Positions 10,117-18,743 are shown, counted from the stretch's first letter. The stretch: DNA of 64,000 nt from Pseudophaeobacter sp. (GCA_027019165.1 JALUXC010000012.1:62001-126000); one strand, 5' to 3'. Made by a program: numbers and translations. Notes: generated by a model not told the origin, from the sequence alone.

Positions 10117-11724
10117 CTATACCATCATTTCCTTGGTGGCGGTCAGTTTCAAGTCTGGATAGTCCCGCTCCACCCGGTCGATGTCCCATTGCAGACGGGT
10201 GAGGTAGACCGTGTCGCCATCGTGGTCGGTCGCGATATGCTGTTTGTTTGCATTGATGAATTTTTCCACCGCGGGCTTGTCACCGCTGACCCAGCGCGCC
10301 GAGGTGAACTGCGAGGGCTCAAAACGTACCGGCAGCCCATATTCCATTTCGATCCGGCTGGCGAGCACTTCGAACTGAAGCGCGCCGACGACGCCGACGA
10401 TGAAACCTGACCCGAAAGACGGTTTGAAAACTTTCGCGGCACCTTCTTCGGCGAATTGCATCAGCGCCTTTTCCAGGTGCTTGGCCTTCATCGGATCACC
10501 CGCGCGCACGGTTTGCAAAAGCTCCGGTGCAAAAGAAGGGATGCCGGTTGCCCGCAGCGCTTCGCCCTCGGTCAGCGTGTCGCCAATGCGAAGCTGGCCG
10601 TGGTTGGGAATACCGATGATATCGCCCGCCCAGGCCTCTTCGGCCAACTCCCGGTCCGACGCGAGGAACAGCACCGGGCTTGAGATCGCCATGGGTTTCT
10701 TGGAGCGCACATGGGTCAGTTTCATGCCGCGTTTGAAATGGCCCGAGGCCAGGCGCACAAAGGCGACGCGGTCGCGGTGCTTGGGGTCCATATTGGCCTG
10801 CACCTTGAAGACGAAACCTGCCACCTTTGTTTCCTCGGGGCAGATCTGCCGGGGGCTGGCCTGCTGGGACTGCGGCTCTGGCCCGTAGGTTCCGATCCCG
10901 TCCATCAGCTCCTTCACCCCGAAGGAGTTGATCGCCGAGCCGAACCAGATCGGCGTCATATGACCCTCAAGCACCGACTGCGGGTCGAGGCTGGGCAATA
11001 ATTCCTTTGCCATTTCAACCTCTTCCAGGAACTTTTCAAGTAGGTGCGCGGGCACATGTTCGGCCAGTTTCGGATCGTCCAGCCCTTCGATCGAGATGCT
11101 CTCGGCCACCTTGTTGCGGTCGGCGCGGTCCATCAGCTCCAGCCGGTCCCGCAACAGATCGTAGCAGCCGATAAAGTCCCGGCCCACCCCGATGGGCCAG
11201 CTCGCGGGGGTCACGTCAATCGCCAGCATCTCCTGGATTTCGTCAATGATCTCAAAGGTGTCGCGGCTTTCCCTGTCCATCTTGTTACAGAAGGTCAGGA
11301 TCGGCAGATCGCGCAGGCGGCAGACTTCGAACAGCTTCTGCGTCTGGCTTTCCACGCCCTTGGCGCCATCGATCACCATCACCGCCGCATCCACCGCCGT
11401 CAGCGTCCTGTAGGTGTCCTCGGAAAAGTCCGAGTGGCCGGGCGTGTCCACAAGATTGAACCGGAACTCTTTGAAATCAAAGGACATGGCCGAGGCCGAG
11501 ACAGAGATGCCCCGGTCCTTTTCCATCTGCATGAAGTCCGAGCGCGTGCGGCGCGCTTCGCCCTTGGCACGCACCTGACCAGCCATCTGGATGGCGCCAC
11601 CATAAAGGAGGAACTTTTCGGTCAAGGTGGTCTTGCCCGCATCCGGGTGCGAGATGATCGCAAAGGTGCGGCGCCGCGCGATTTCGGGCGGCAATTCGGG
11701 GCGGTTTGTGACGGTATCCAGCAT
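10117..11724 (-). CDS. prfC: Peptide chain release factor 3
   Basis: GTPase that removes RF1/RF2 from the ribosome after peptide release. 535 aa, the normal size. G-domain motifs: HPDAGKTT (P-loop, about residues 25-32), the switch region around EKDRGISVS, DTPGHSDF, and NKMDRE. The C-terminal domains follow the EF-G-like RF3 plan. The start is ATG at 11724 (MLDTVTNRP); the open frame continues upstream through the 11-bp repeats but without homology. Confidence 0.95.
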   Translation of the reverse strand: MLDTVTNRPELPPEIARRRTFAIISHPDAGKTTLTEKFLLYGGAIQMAGQVRAKGEARRTRSDFMQMEKDRGISVSASAMSFDFKEFRFNLVDTPGHSDFSEDTYRTLTAVDAAVMVIDGAKGVESQTQKLFEVCRLRDLPILTFCNKMDRESRDTFEIIDEIQEMLAIDVTPASWPIGVGRDFIGCYDLLRDRLELMDRADRNKVAESISIEGLDDPKLAEHVPAHLLEKFLEEVEMAKELLPSLDPQSVLEGHMTPIWFGSAINSFGVKELMDGIGTYGPEPQSQQASPRQICPEETKVAGFVFKVQANMDPKHRDRVAFVRLASGHFKRGMKLTHVRSKKPMAISSPVLFLASDRELAEEAWAGDIIGIPNHGQLRIGDTLTEGEALRATGIPSFAPELLQTVRAGDPMKAKHLEKALMQFAEEGAAKVFKPSFGSGFIVGVVGALQFEVLASRIEMEYGLPVRFEPSQFTSARWVSGDKPAVEKFINANKQHIATDHDGDTVYLTRLQWDIDRVERDYPDLKLTATKEMMV

Positions 11725-11780
11725 GAGCGCGCGTATATCAGGATTGCGTGCCGAGGCAAGAAAAACAGGCGTCACCCTGC

Positions 11781-11824
11781 GTACACCTCCTGTGCAGCCC
11801 CCGTGCACCCCCGGTGCACCCTCT
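11781..11824. repeat. Four tandem 11-bp GTGCA repeats
   Basis: GTACA at 11781 and GTGCA at 11792, 11803 and 11814 recur at exactly 11-bp spacing, with C-rich six-base remainders (ACCTCC, GCCCCC, ACCCCC, ACCCTC approximately). One repeat per helical turn suggests a protein-binding array. It lies in the divergent region, 57 bases upstream of prfC and about 116 bases upstream of the ribbon-helix-helix gene. Confidence 0.7.
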
Positions 11825-11940
11825 GTCCAGTGGATCCACATCGGGTGTTGTTATGGCGCCGCGCGCCTCCGTCACCGGCCGGAAATGCGGATGCGCCATG
11901 GTGGTGCTTCCCGCAGAACAAACCATAGCCCGCCAGTTCA

Positions 11941-12291
11941 ATGCCCAGCCGCAAACACCAAGACGCCGAAATGCAGCAGGAACTGGATGATCTGCAATCC
12001 GCCCTGCGCCGCGAGTGGCTGGACAAAAGCCTGCCGCAGGATTGGCACGGCATGGACAGTTGGCAGCGCATCGACCGCGCCAAGACGCGGGTGACGATCC
12101 GGCTGGATGCGGACATGCTGCGCTGGTTTCGCAAGCTTGGCCCCAACTACAGCCGCCGCATAAATTCGGTTCTGCGCATCTACTGGATGGCGCTGCTCTC
12201 GGGGCATATTCAGGCCCATGAGAACGACGACACCATCCTGCGCATCGCCCTCAACGCGCGGCGCAGACTTGAGGAGGAGCGGGGCGAGTGA
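11941..12291 (+). CDS. BrnA-like ribbon-helix-helix antitoxin family protein (orphan)
   Basis: 116-aa protein. A charged N-terminus (residues 1-45) precedes the segment TRVTIRLDADMLRWFRKLG (about 49-67) followed by YSRRINSVLRIYW, the strand-helix-helix pattern of BrnA/DUF4415 antitoxins that bind DNA as dimers. BrnA normally follows its toxin gene brnT; here the upstream neighbour is the divergent prfC and no brnT-like frame is seen, so the toxin is missing or elsewhere. The start is ATG without a strong ribosome site. The nearby 11-bp repeats could be its operator (inference). Confidence 0.7.
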   Translation: MPSRKHQDAEMQQELDDLQSALRREWLDKSLPQDWHGMDSWQRIDRAKTRVTIRLDADMLRWFRKLGPNYSRRINSVLRIYWMALLSGHIQAHENDDTILRIALNARRRLEEERGE

Positions 12292-12540
12292 AAGGCCAAC
12301 GGGTTGGACGTATGACCGAAGTCGGTTGGAGCTCAGAGGGCCACTTTTGGGGCAGAGCATTCACAGCAGCGAAGGGCGGCCCTGTCCAGTGCGCCTGAAG
12401 CAAATGTCGTTTGTCAGGGCGCCAGATCCCGCGCCTTTGCATACCCCGCTTTGTGGCGATGCCGGCTATCTTCTTGACGTTGGACAAACAGGCGTTTGAC
12501 CCACCAAATACCTTCGGCGACGCGTTCCTGCCCGGTCAGA

Positions 12541-14265
12541 TTATCTGTGTTCATGGATGACTTTGATGATGTGATCCAAGACTAAATCGGTTTGTTGATA
12601 GATCATCAGATCGGCCGAGCGAGGCACTGGGACGACGGTCACCAGGTTGTTGCGCTTTTCAAGGCGTAGATATTCGTCCAGATCAAAAAGGCCGTCTTCG
12701 GTGGGAACAAGGCTTGTCATTGGAATGCTGAGCCTGTCGATGGCGCGGTCTACCGGCGCATGAAACAACTGCATCTCACGGACAAAGGGCTGCGTCCCTT
12801 GTACTGCCAGATGTGCGCAGGCATCGCGCACCAGTGCGATGGTGGCGGGATCACGGCTAGTGCACAGGTCGATTTCGCAGGTTGCATGCGCCCGATCCAA
12901 ATACCAATCCAGCCCATAGCGCTGCATCATCCGATATCCGAGTTGGGCAATCAGGTCGAGAATACCGGGGGCGTAGCGTGCCAGCCGCAACAAGGTGGAT
13001 TGAGCAATTGGCAGTCGACGAACGGCAGTGCGGTTGAGGACACCGTTGAAGCCAACAGAAAGAAGGGCGCTGAATTGGCTCGGGTCACGGTCCTGTGCGC
13101 CCAACAGCGGCACAATTCCGTCCGATAAGCCGATGCCAACACAGCCCTTCAAGGCCAGTTCGGACATAAACGCCTGCAGACATTCAAGGTTGTCCTCAAG
13201 CACCGGCAATTCTTCACGCATGGTTGTGTTGCCGTAACCCGGGCGCGACAGGGCCAGCAGTTTCACACCGGCCTCGGCCAGTCGTCCATCGGCATGCCGG
13301 GGCAACAAATAGCCCATTCCCATTCCACGCAGCATCACTGCGGGGGTCCCATCCTCGGCGCCGATCCATGTCCAGGCGATTTTGCGCCCGTCTTTGGCGG
13401 TGAACACCTGCTCGCGCCCCATCGGATCTTTCCAGGCGGTCGAAACCCCGCGCGTGTCGAGCAACTGTCGACTGGCAACCATAGCAAATAGCCGGATGAG
13501 CTCAGCTTGACTGGGCGCTCCGGTCTTGGCTTGAATGGACTTGATTTGCGTCCGTACCGTATGCAGCGAGACATTGCGGAGGCGGGCAACTTCGGCCAGA
13601 TTGCAACATTCGAAGAACTGTCGTCCCACTTCGACCTCTGTCGCGGACAGACCAAAGGCCTGCTCCATCCGCTCGGCCGCGCTTTCTGACCAGGGAAGCT
13701 GCAGAGTTCGAATTGCGATATGAGATCTGCTTTGATTGGGCCGTTGCACAACAAAGGCTTCGGCGTGGAACTGCTCATTCTCTCGCGCCTTGCCGGAAAC
13801 GTGCAGCACGCATTGTGCCATGTTACCGCGGTTGTTGGCGGTGCGCACAAGGGCCTCGAATTCACGGATCGAGGTTGGGTCGATCCGCTCTGTATCGAAG
13901 AAAGCGCCAACCCGGGTCGCAAAGCTTTCGGACCCTTGCTCATTGACGCTGACCACGCGCAGATCTGGACCAAGGACGATCGATGGTCCGGCGACTTCGG
14001 AAATCAGCCGCTCAAGCGGATCATTGCCAACCGGGATGTCAAGGCTGCTCAGGGTGGCCTGTGCACTGTCAAGTTGCCTTAGGAAGGCAGATGAGAACCA
14101 TCCAGCGGGCGAATTTGGCCCATCCATGTCTTCGCTTGCATTGAGCTTGGCATTCCAGCTGAGAATGAGGTCGTCAAAAGCCTTTTGGTCCACAATCGAG
14201 CGGAAGGTGTCGGACACAATGTCCATCTCAAGTTTTGTGGTGTCTTCTGGCTGATTTTTTTTCAT
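12541..14265 (-). CDS. LuxR-type regulator fused to a degenerate alpha/beta hydrolase
   Basis: 574 aa. Residues about 85-190 look like a PAS-type sensor (SIVLGPDLRVVSVN). Residues 200-260 form a LuxR/GerE helix-turn-helix (LSATEVEVGRQFFECCNLAEVARLRN region). Residues 280-570 resemble an alpha/beta hydrolase: RPGYG at 341-345 and the nucleophile elbow GLSDG with Ser381. At the position where the catalytic His is expected, before the last helix, the sequence is PRSADLMIYQ with no His, so the hydrolase part may bind a ligand instead of cleaving it. The domain order is sensor, HTH, hydrolase. Divergent from the VWA gene across a 245-base region with an inverted repeat. Confidence 0.8.
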   Translation of the reverse strand: MKKNQPEDTTKLEMDIVSDTFRSIVDQKAFDDLILSWNAKLNASEDMDGPNSPAGWFSSAFLRQLDSAQATLSSLDIPVGNDPLERLISEVAGPSIVLGPDLRVVSVNEQGSESFATRVGAFFDTERIDPTSIREFEALVRTANNRGNMAQCVLHVSGKARENEQFHAEAFVVQRPNQSRSHIAIRTLQLPWSESAAERMEQAFGLSATEVEVGRQFFECCNLAEVARLRNVSLHTVRTQIKSIQAKTGAPSQAELIRLFAMVASRQLLDTRGVSTAWKDPMGREQVFTAKDGRKIAWTWIGAEDGTPAVMLRGMGMGYLLPRHADGRLAEAGVKLLALSRPGYGNTTMREELPVLEDNLECLQAFMSELALKGCVGIGLSDGIVPLLGAQDRDPSQFSALLSVGFNGVLNRTAVRRLPIAQSTLLRLARYAPGILDLIAQLGYRMMQRYGLDWYLDRAHATCEIDLCTSRDPATIALVRDACAHLAVQGTQPFVREMQLFHAPVDRAIDRLSIPMTSLVPTEDGLFDLDEYLRLEKRNNLVTVVPVPRSADLMIYQQTDLVLDHIIKVIHEHR

Positions 14266-14434
14266 GCCCTGCGCAAAGGCCTCAAACTGTAGTCCGCAAA
14301 AGCGGTGCCTTGTCTAGTCATCACGACAAAAGAAAATCACCAAAATCCGCTTTGGTTCAAGGCATTGTCCTCAAAAACAACGGGTCGCATCATAGTGCTG
14401 GACGCGGTGGCATTTTTTCGGGCACACCCCGCCC

Positions 14435-14454
14435 CATACACCAGATGGTGTATG
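14435..14454. promoter_or_regulatory. 20-bp perfect inverted repeat, candidate operator
   Basis: CATACACC-AGAT-GGTGTATG, 8-bp arms and a 4-bp spacer, between the LuxR-hydrolase gene and the VWA gene. Size and symmetry match the dimer sites of LuxR-type regulators, so it may be the operator for the neighbouring regulator. No T run follows, so it is not a terminator. Confidence 0.55.
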
Positions 14455-14478
14455 CACGATCTGGGCCGCGATTGTAAA

Positions 14479-14504
14479 TCACCCTCGAACGGATTTGAGG
14501 GTGA
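14479..14504 (+). promoter_or_regulatory. Hairpin covering the ribosome site of the VWA gene
   Basis: TCACCCTC pairs with GAGGGTGA across a 10-base spacer. The right arm contains the only Shine-Dalgarno-like sequence (GAGGGTG), seven bases before the ATG at 14511, so the folded leader would hide the ribosome site. Confidence 0.5.
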
Positions 14505-14510
14505 CTAAAC

Positions 14511-16436
14511 ATGTTCAGAATTCTTCCTGTGGCCGCGTTTGCCGTGGCCTGTGGAGCAGCGAACCTATGTGGTGCGCAGGAGAGCGCCAGAACGCTTGTG
14601 GTACTGGATGGATCAGGGTCAATGTGGGGCCAGATTGACGGGCGTCCCAAACTGGAGATCGCGCGAGAGACGCTGGCCGAGGTTCTGACCGACCTCCCAC
14701 CTGAGCGCGAACTGGGCCTTGTGGCCTACGGGCATAGGCGCAAAGGGGATTGTTCGGATATCGAAGTGATGGTGCCGCCGCAACCGGGCGCGGCTGATAC
14801 TGTGCGCGCAGCGGCTAGCCGGATGCGGTTTCTTGGCAAGACGCCTTTGGTCGCAGCAACCCGGCAGGCCGCAGAAAGCCTGCGCTATACAGAAGGTCCA
14901 GCCACGCTGATCCTTGTGACTGACGGGTTGGAAACCTGTGGCGGTGATCTGTGTGCTCTGGCTGCCGAGCTGGAAGCTGCAGGCGTTGATTTTACGGCCC
15001 ATGTTGTGGGTCTGGGGCTGACCTATGAAGAAGGTGAAAGCTTGGCCTGTTTGGCGGATCAAACGGGTGGTCTATACCTTGACGCTGGCAATTCCAAAGC
15101 GCTGAACGCGGCGCTTTCCAAAGCCCTGGATGAAGGGCAGGCTGTCTCTTTGCCGGATGCGGTTCTAACCACGCCTGCGACAGGTGGGCGTGGCAGCACT
15201 ATTGCGGTCGGCTGGAGCGGCCCCGCCCGACCCGGAGACTATATTGATGTCGCACAGATCGATGGGCCGGGTGCGGCGTCCCTGGCTCGAATAGATGCAA
15301 CAGAGCCCACCGGAGAGGGCCAATTGGCGCTGCCTGCGGAACTTGGCCGCTACGTGATCCGCTATATGACACCTCTGTCTGCCGAGGAGCGGATTGAGGG
15401 CAAAACCGAGCAGAGCTTGGCGGTTGAAACAATCGAGGTTGTGGATATCGACAAGTTTTTGACCGCTCCGGCCCGTGTGCAACAAGGACGGTTCTTTGAC
15501 GTAACCTGGGGCGGCCCCGGCGCTTCAAAGGACTTCATCGCGATCTTCGACCCTACCTATCTATCTGAGGTGGGGGTTGAGGGCTGGGAGGCGCAAACAG
15601 CGTTGAACAGCGGCAACAGCGTGACATTGCAGGCCCCGCTACAACCCGGCGCATATGAAATCCACTATATTGCGTCAGGTGCGTCCGACTATGCCTCAAT
15701 CATATCGATTCCGTTGGAGGTCTTGCCTTTCGACGGGCTGTTGGACGCGCCCGAGATGGTGCGGCCGGGCGATAGTTTTGCAGTCAAATGGTCCGGGCCA
15801 GCCGGAGATTTTGACTTGGTCGACATGGTTTTGCCCGCCACTCAGGGTGTGCACGACTATGAAGACTACGAGGTGTTTTCTTCGTTCTATCCAACGGATG
15901 TATCTGACACTCGCGAAGGAGTTTTGACCGCACCCGAAACTGAAGGCAGCTATGAGCTGCGGTATCTTGCATCGATCCCCGCCCATCGCGGCACTGGACC
16001 GGACCGGATTGCTTTGGTGCGCAAAGCCATAACGGTCTCGGCCAATGCGCCGCAGCAGGAAAGCACAGACCTGTCTGGCATCGAGGATGATGCCAAGGGA
16101 CAAGAGCATCAAGAAGGGATCGGAGAAGACGTCTCACTCCTCTGCGAGGGTGACGTGCCCTGCGCGCTGCAAGACCCGCATTCGGGCCTGACGGTCACGC
16201 TGCCTGCGGGCTGGTTCGCCGCGCCACCCGTTGAAAACCCCGAAACCGGGCTACCGCTGGTGGCGTTTTTCAGCACCGTCAATCCCGCAGACCGCGTTGT
16301 GCTGAACCCGCATTCCTCGGATCGGGCGGACCTGTCCTGTCTGCCCGCGCCCAAAGGCGTGCTCTGCACGACACAGACAGACGAGAGCCGCCATGCCTTT
16401 GGGCTCATTTTGCGCAGCCTAACCCTTGCCAATTGA
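14511..16436 (+). CDS. Secreted VWA-domain protein with three internal beta repeats
   Basis: 641 aa. A signal peptide (residues 1-22, cleavage after CGA) sends it to the periplasm or outside. The VWA domain spans about 26-210 with an intact MIDAS metal site: DGSGS at 33-37, Thr112, Asp139. Three homologous repeats of about 95 residues follow, beginning near 215, 317 and 410, each with the pattern AP..V..G..F.V.W.GP and ending G.YE.RY.AS. A short Cys-containing C-terminal domain (about 540-641) ends the protein. The function is unknown; VWA plus beta repeats suggests protein-protein adhesion. It is followed 34 bases later by another exported protein, probably co-transcribed. Confidence 0.8.
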   Translation: MFRILPVAAFAVACGAANLCGAQESARTLVVLDGSGSMWGQIDGRPKLEIARETLAEVLTDLPPERELGLVAYGHRRKGDCSDIEVMVPPQPGAADTVRAAASRMRFLGKTPLVAATRQAAESLRYTEGPATLILVTDGLETCGGDLCALAAELEAAGVDFTAHVVGLGLTYEEGESLACLADQTGGLYLDAGNSKALNAALSKALDEGQAVSLPDAVLTTPATGGRGSTIAVGWSGPARPGDYIDVAQIDGPGAASLARIDATEPTGEGQLALPAELGRYVIRYMTPLSAEERIEGKTEQSLAVETIEVVDIDKFLTAPARVQQGRFFDVTWGGPGASKDFIAIFDPTYLSEVGVEGWEAQTALNSGNSVTLQAPLQPGAYEIHYIASGASDYASIISIPLEVLPFDGLLDAPEMVRPGDSFAVKWSGPAGDFDLVDMVLPATQGVHDYEDYEVFSSFYPTDVSDTREGVLTAPETEGSYELRYLASIPAHRGTGPDRIALVRKAITVSANAPQQESTDLSGIEDDAKGQEHQEGIGEDVSLLCEGDVPCALQDPHSGLTVTLPAGWFAAPPVENPETGLPLVAFFSTVNPADRVVLNPHSSDRADLSCLPAPKGVLCTTQTDESRHAFGLILRSLTLAN

Positions 16437-16470
16437 TTGCAAAAAAAATTCTTCAAAAGGAACTCCTACC

Positions 16471-17340
16471 ATGAAACGTCGCACTCTTCTTTCTGCCCTT
16501 GCGATGGCCCTTGCCACCCCTCTGACGGCAGCTCTTGCACAGGGGCTGGACAAGATGCCCATCCTGTTCTGTAAAACCTCCCAAGGCTGCTGGCAGGGCC
16601 AGTCGCATGTCACCCCCGACGAATTGCGTGTCCTGCTGGGGGATCAGGTGCCCGCCGCAGCTACCTCTCAGACCCATACGATCGTCTATGTCGATGGAAA
16701 CAGTGACCCGGTCGTCTCGGACATGCCTGCATCCGAGATAAATCGTCTTTATGGCGGCTCCGACGCGATAGCAGACATTTGGCTCGCCAATCCCGGTGGC
16801 GGCGGGCAGCGCCCTGATGGGGCCGTCACAGCTGAGGAATTGGGGATCTCGCCGCAGGCCACGCTTTTCTATCCGCAAAGCCCGCAGACCGATGGCGACG
16901 CGTCCAGCCTTGTGCCTCTCGATGGGCTGTGGAGCGCCAAGCCGCGTGAATTTTCGTTCAAGACATGCAACTCCATGCTGGAGCAAATGCTGGGAGGCGC
17001 GCTTGCCGGGATCCGTTCGGAGGAAACCCGTCACATTGTCTGGAATGGTCGCTTTGACCCCCATAAATTCGATTTTGTGAACGGAGAAAACCAATCAGTC
17101 AGTTGGACCCAGATCGGCGCACACAAATATACCGGTAGGCTTGTCGAAGTGTCGGAGGACCAAACGCATATTTTCAGCGACCTGACACTGACGTTGATCT
17201 CGGAGCGCCTGATCGATGCCACATCTCTGCTCAATATCCAAAGCTTGCTTGGGGGTGCCGGAGGTGCGGAAATGGATGCGCTCGGGTTCAGCGATTGCGA
17301 GATCACCATGCATTTTGATCTGATGCACGTTGGCGACTGA
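16471..17340 (+). CDS. Exported protein of unknown function
   Basis: 289 aa with a cleavable signal peptide (MKRRTLLSALAMALATPL, cleavage after ALA near residue 23); the double Arg is only loosely Tat-like. The mature part has four or more cysteines (CKTSQGCW near 30, CNSM near 170, DCE near 280) that could form disulfides, and a middle region predicted mostly beta. No family was recognised. The start follows AAAAGGAAC at ideal spacing; an earlier in-frame ATG at 16426 lacks one and would bury the signal peptide. It sits 34 bases behind the VWA gene, so the two products may act together outside the cytoplasm. Confidence 0.7.
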   Translation: MKRRTLLSALAMALATPLTAALAQGLDKMPILFCKTSQGCWQGQSHVTPDELRVLLGDQVPAAATSQTHTIVYVDGNSDPVVSDMPASEINRLYGGSDAIADIWLANPGGGGQRPDGAVTAEELGISPQATLFYPQSPQTDGDASSLVPLDGLWSAKPREFSFKTCNSMLEQMLGGALAGIRSEETRHIVWNGRFDPHKFDFVNGENQSVSWTQIGAHKYTGRLVEVSEDQTHIFSDLTLTLISERLIDATSLLNIQSLLGGAGGAEMDALGFSDCEITMHFDLMHVGD

Positions 17341-17980
17341 TCAAAGCCCTAAAAGATGAATGCTCACAAAACCGCCTTTTGCGGCCTTTCACAGCGCTGA
17401 AAAGGGCGGGCCAAGAGACGCTCTGATCGATGCAGCATCCCGCTGTTGTCTTCACAACAACGTAGATGAGTTCTGGACCTGTGTTCCGGGACTGGTGTGT
17501 ACGAAGGCTTCAGCGGTTTGCCGTGCAGACCTTTGCAGTACCAATGAGATGCGGGATGATCCCCTCAGCAGGGCCGTTGACAAGGTGGCTCTCTGGGCTT
17601 CGCTGCTAGGCGGCCGGGCTGGCCGCACCGAAGGGCGCATCGTCGATCGGGCAAGAAGAGGCTTTCAAAAAAATGGGCTGACAGTGGTCCTTGATCCCGA
17701 ATAGGCAATAGGCAGCCAGATCGCGCAAAGCGGTCGGGTGAATTGGAGCTTCAAAGAGCCGGCGTTGGTGCGAGGAGAACATCGCCCGCCGGGCATCGTG
17801 GCCATGGTCGCGGCTGGCCACGGGCAGGGGGCCTTAATGATGCGGTTCTTGCCTGCTGGGGTGGGCGTGTGCGGGCATTTTGCGGTGCGTTTGTGTCGCC
17901 TTAAGCGGCGGTTTACGGCCGGTGCGTAGTCTGAACCAGGTGTAGCCGCCCCTTTGGGGCGCCCTAACTTGGAGTTGTGG
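17341..17980. other. 640 bases without a convincing gene
   Basis: Open frames exist on both strands (for example 17360-17704 plus, 114 aa) but have unusual Cys-rich composition, no ribosome site and no recognisable domain. The last 60 bases hold a GGGGCGCCC-rich segment and the ribosome site of the next gene. It could be decayed coding sequence, but no parent gene was identified. Confidence 0.5.
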
Positions 17981-18694
17981 ATGTACCTTGAAAAGAAAGT
18001 GCGCAGGCTGGCGCTTGCGATCGCTTGCAGCGGGGGGCTGGTCGCGTCATCTGCCGCTGCCGAAGCGGTGAAACTGACCACCCTGGAATGGCCACCTTAC
18101 GTGAATGCCGATGGCTCTGGCACCAGCACTGATCGTGTTGTCGACATCATGCGCAGCGCAGGTGTCGAGGCAACCGCACAGGTCTTTCCCTGGAACCGCG
18201 CGGTGAAACTTGCACAATCCGATCCGGCCTGGCTGGGTGTTTACCCGGAGTATTATTCCGAGGCTGATGATGCCGACAAGGGCGGTGAGCGCTGTCTCTA
18301 TTCCAAATCCTTTGGGGTCAGCCCCGTTGGCTTTGTGCAACGCGTCGATGCGCCGATCTCATGGTCCGATCATTCGGATCTGACCTCGCTGACCATTGGT
18401 GTCGTGTCGGGCTATCTGAACGAAGAACGTTTTGATGCGATGGTTGCCAGCGGTGAGATCAAGACCGAAGAGGTGACGGCCGATGATGCCAACCTCAAGA
18501 AAGTCGCAGCGGGCCGTATTGACGCCGCAGTGATCGACCGGATGGTGATGGAACAGCTGCTCAAGGACATGCCGAACCTGGCCGGGCAGCTGGAATTCAA
18601 CAGCGTGACCCTGGCCGAGCATGGCCTGCACATCTGTTTTGAAAACTCCGACGCAGGCCGTGCCCTGCGAGACCGTTTCAACGCCGCCTTCTGA
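17981..18694 (+). CDS. Periplasmic substrate-binding protein, SBP family 3 type
   Basis: 237 aa. A signal peptide (residues 1-27, ending SSAAAEA) and a two-lobed solute-binding fold beginning VKLTTLEWPPYV, the usual opening strand of amino-acid-type binding proteins, followed by FPWNRAVKLAQ. No permease or ATPase gene is adjacent, so it is an orphan binding protein of unknown ligand, perhaps a sensor partner. The start was placed at MYLEKKVRRLAL with GGAG seven bases upstream; an upstream in-frame ATG would lengthen the signal sequence unnaturally. A terminator follows. Confidence 0.82.
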   Translation: MYLEKKVRRLALAIACSGGLVASSAAAEAVKLTTLEWPPYVNADGSGTSTDRVVDIMRSAGVEATAQVFPWNRAVKLAQSDPAWLGVYPEYYSEADDADKGGERCLYSKSFGVSPVGFVQRVDAPISWSDHSDLTSLTIGVVSGYLNEERFDAMVASGEIKTEEVTADDANLKKVAAGRIDAAVIDRMVMEQLLKDMPNLAGQLEFNSVTLAEHGLHICFENSDAGRALRDRFNAAF

Positions 18695-18716
18695 TCATGA
18701 GGCAATCGCCAAAAGG

Positions 18717-18743
18717 AAAAGGCCCGGTTTCCGGGCCTTTTTT
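18717..18743 (+). terminator. Intrinsic terminator after the binding-protein gene
   Basis: AAAGGCCCGG pairs with CCGGGCCTTT around a TTT loop, then a run of T. The upstream A run means it may also work on the minus strand for the chemoreceptor gene ending at 18843. Confidence 0.88.

Noticed and set aside
11781-11824. CRISPR-like short repeats
   Set aside because: Units are only 11 bp without spacers or cas genes; it is a tandem repeat.
17360-17704. 114-aa plus-strand frame
   Set aside because: No ribosome site, odd composition with many Cys and Arg, and an equally plausible frame runs antisense through it.
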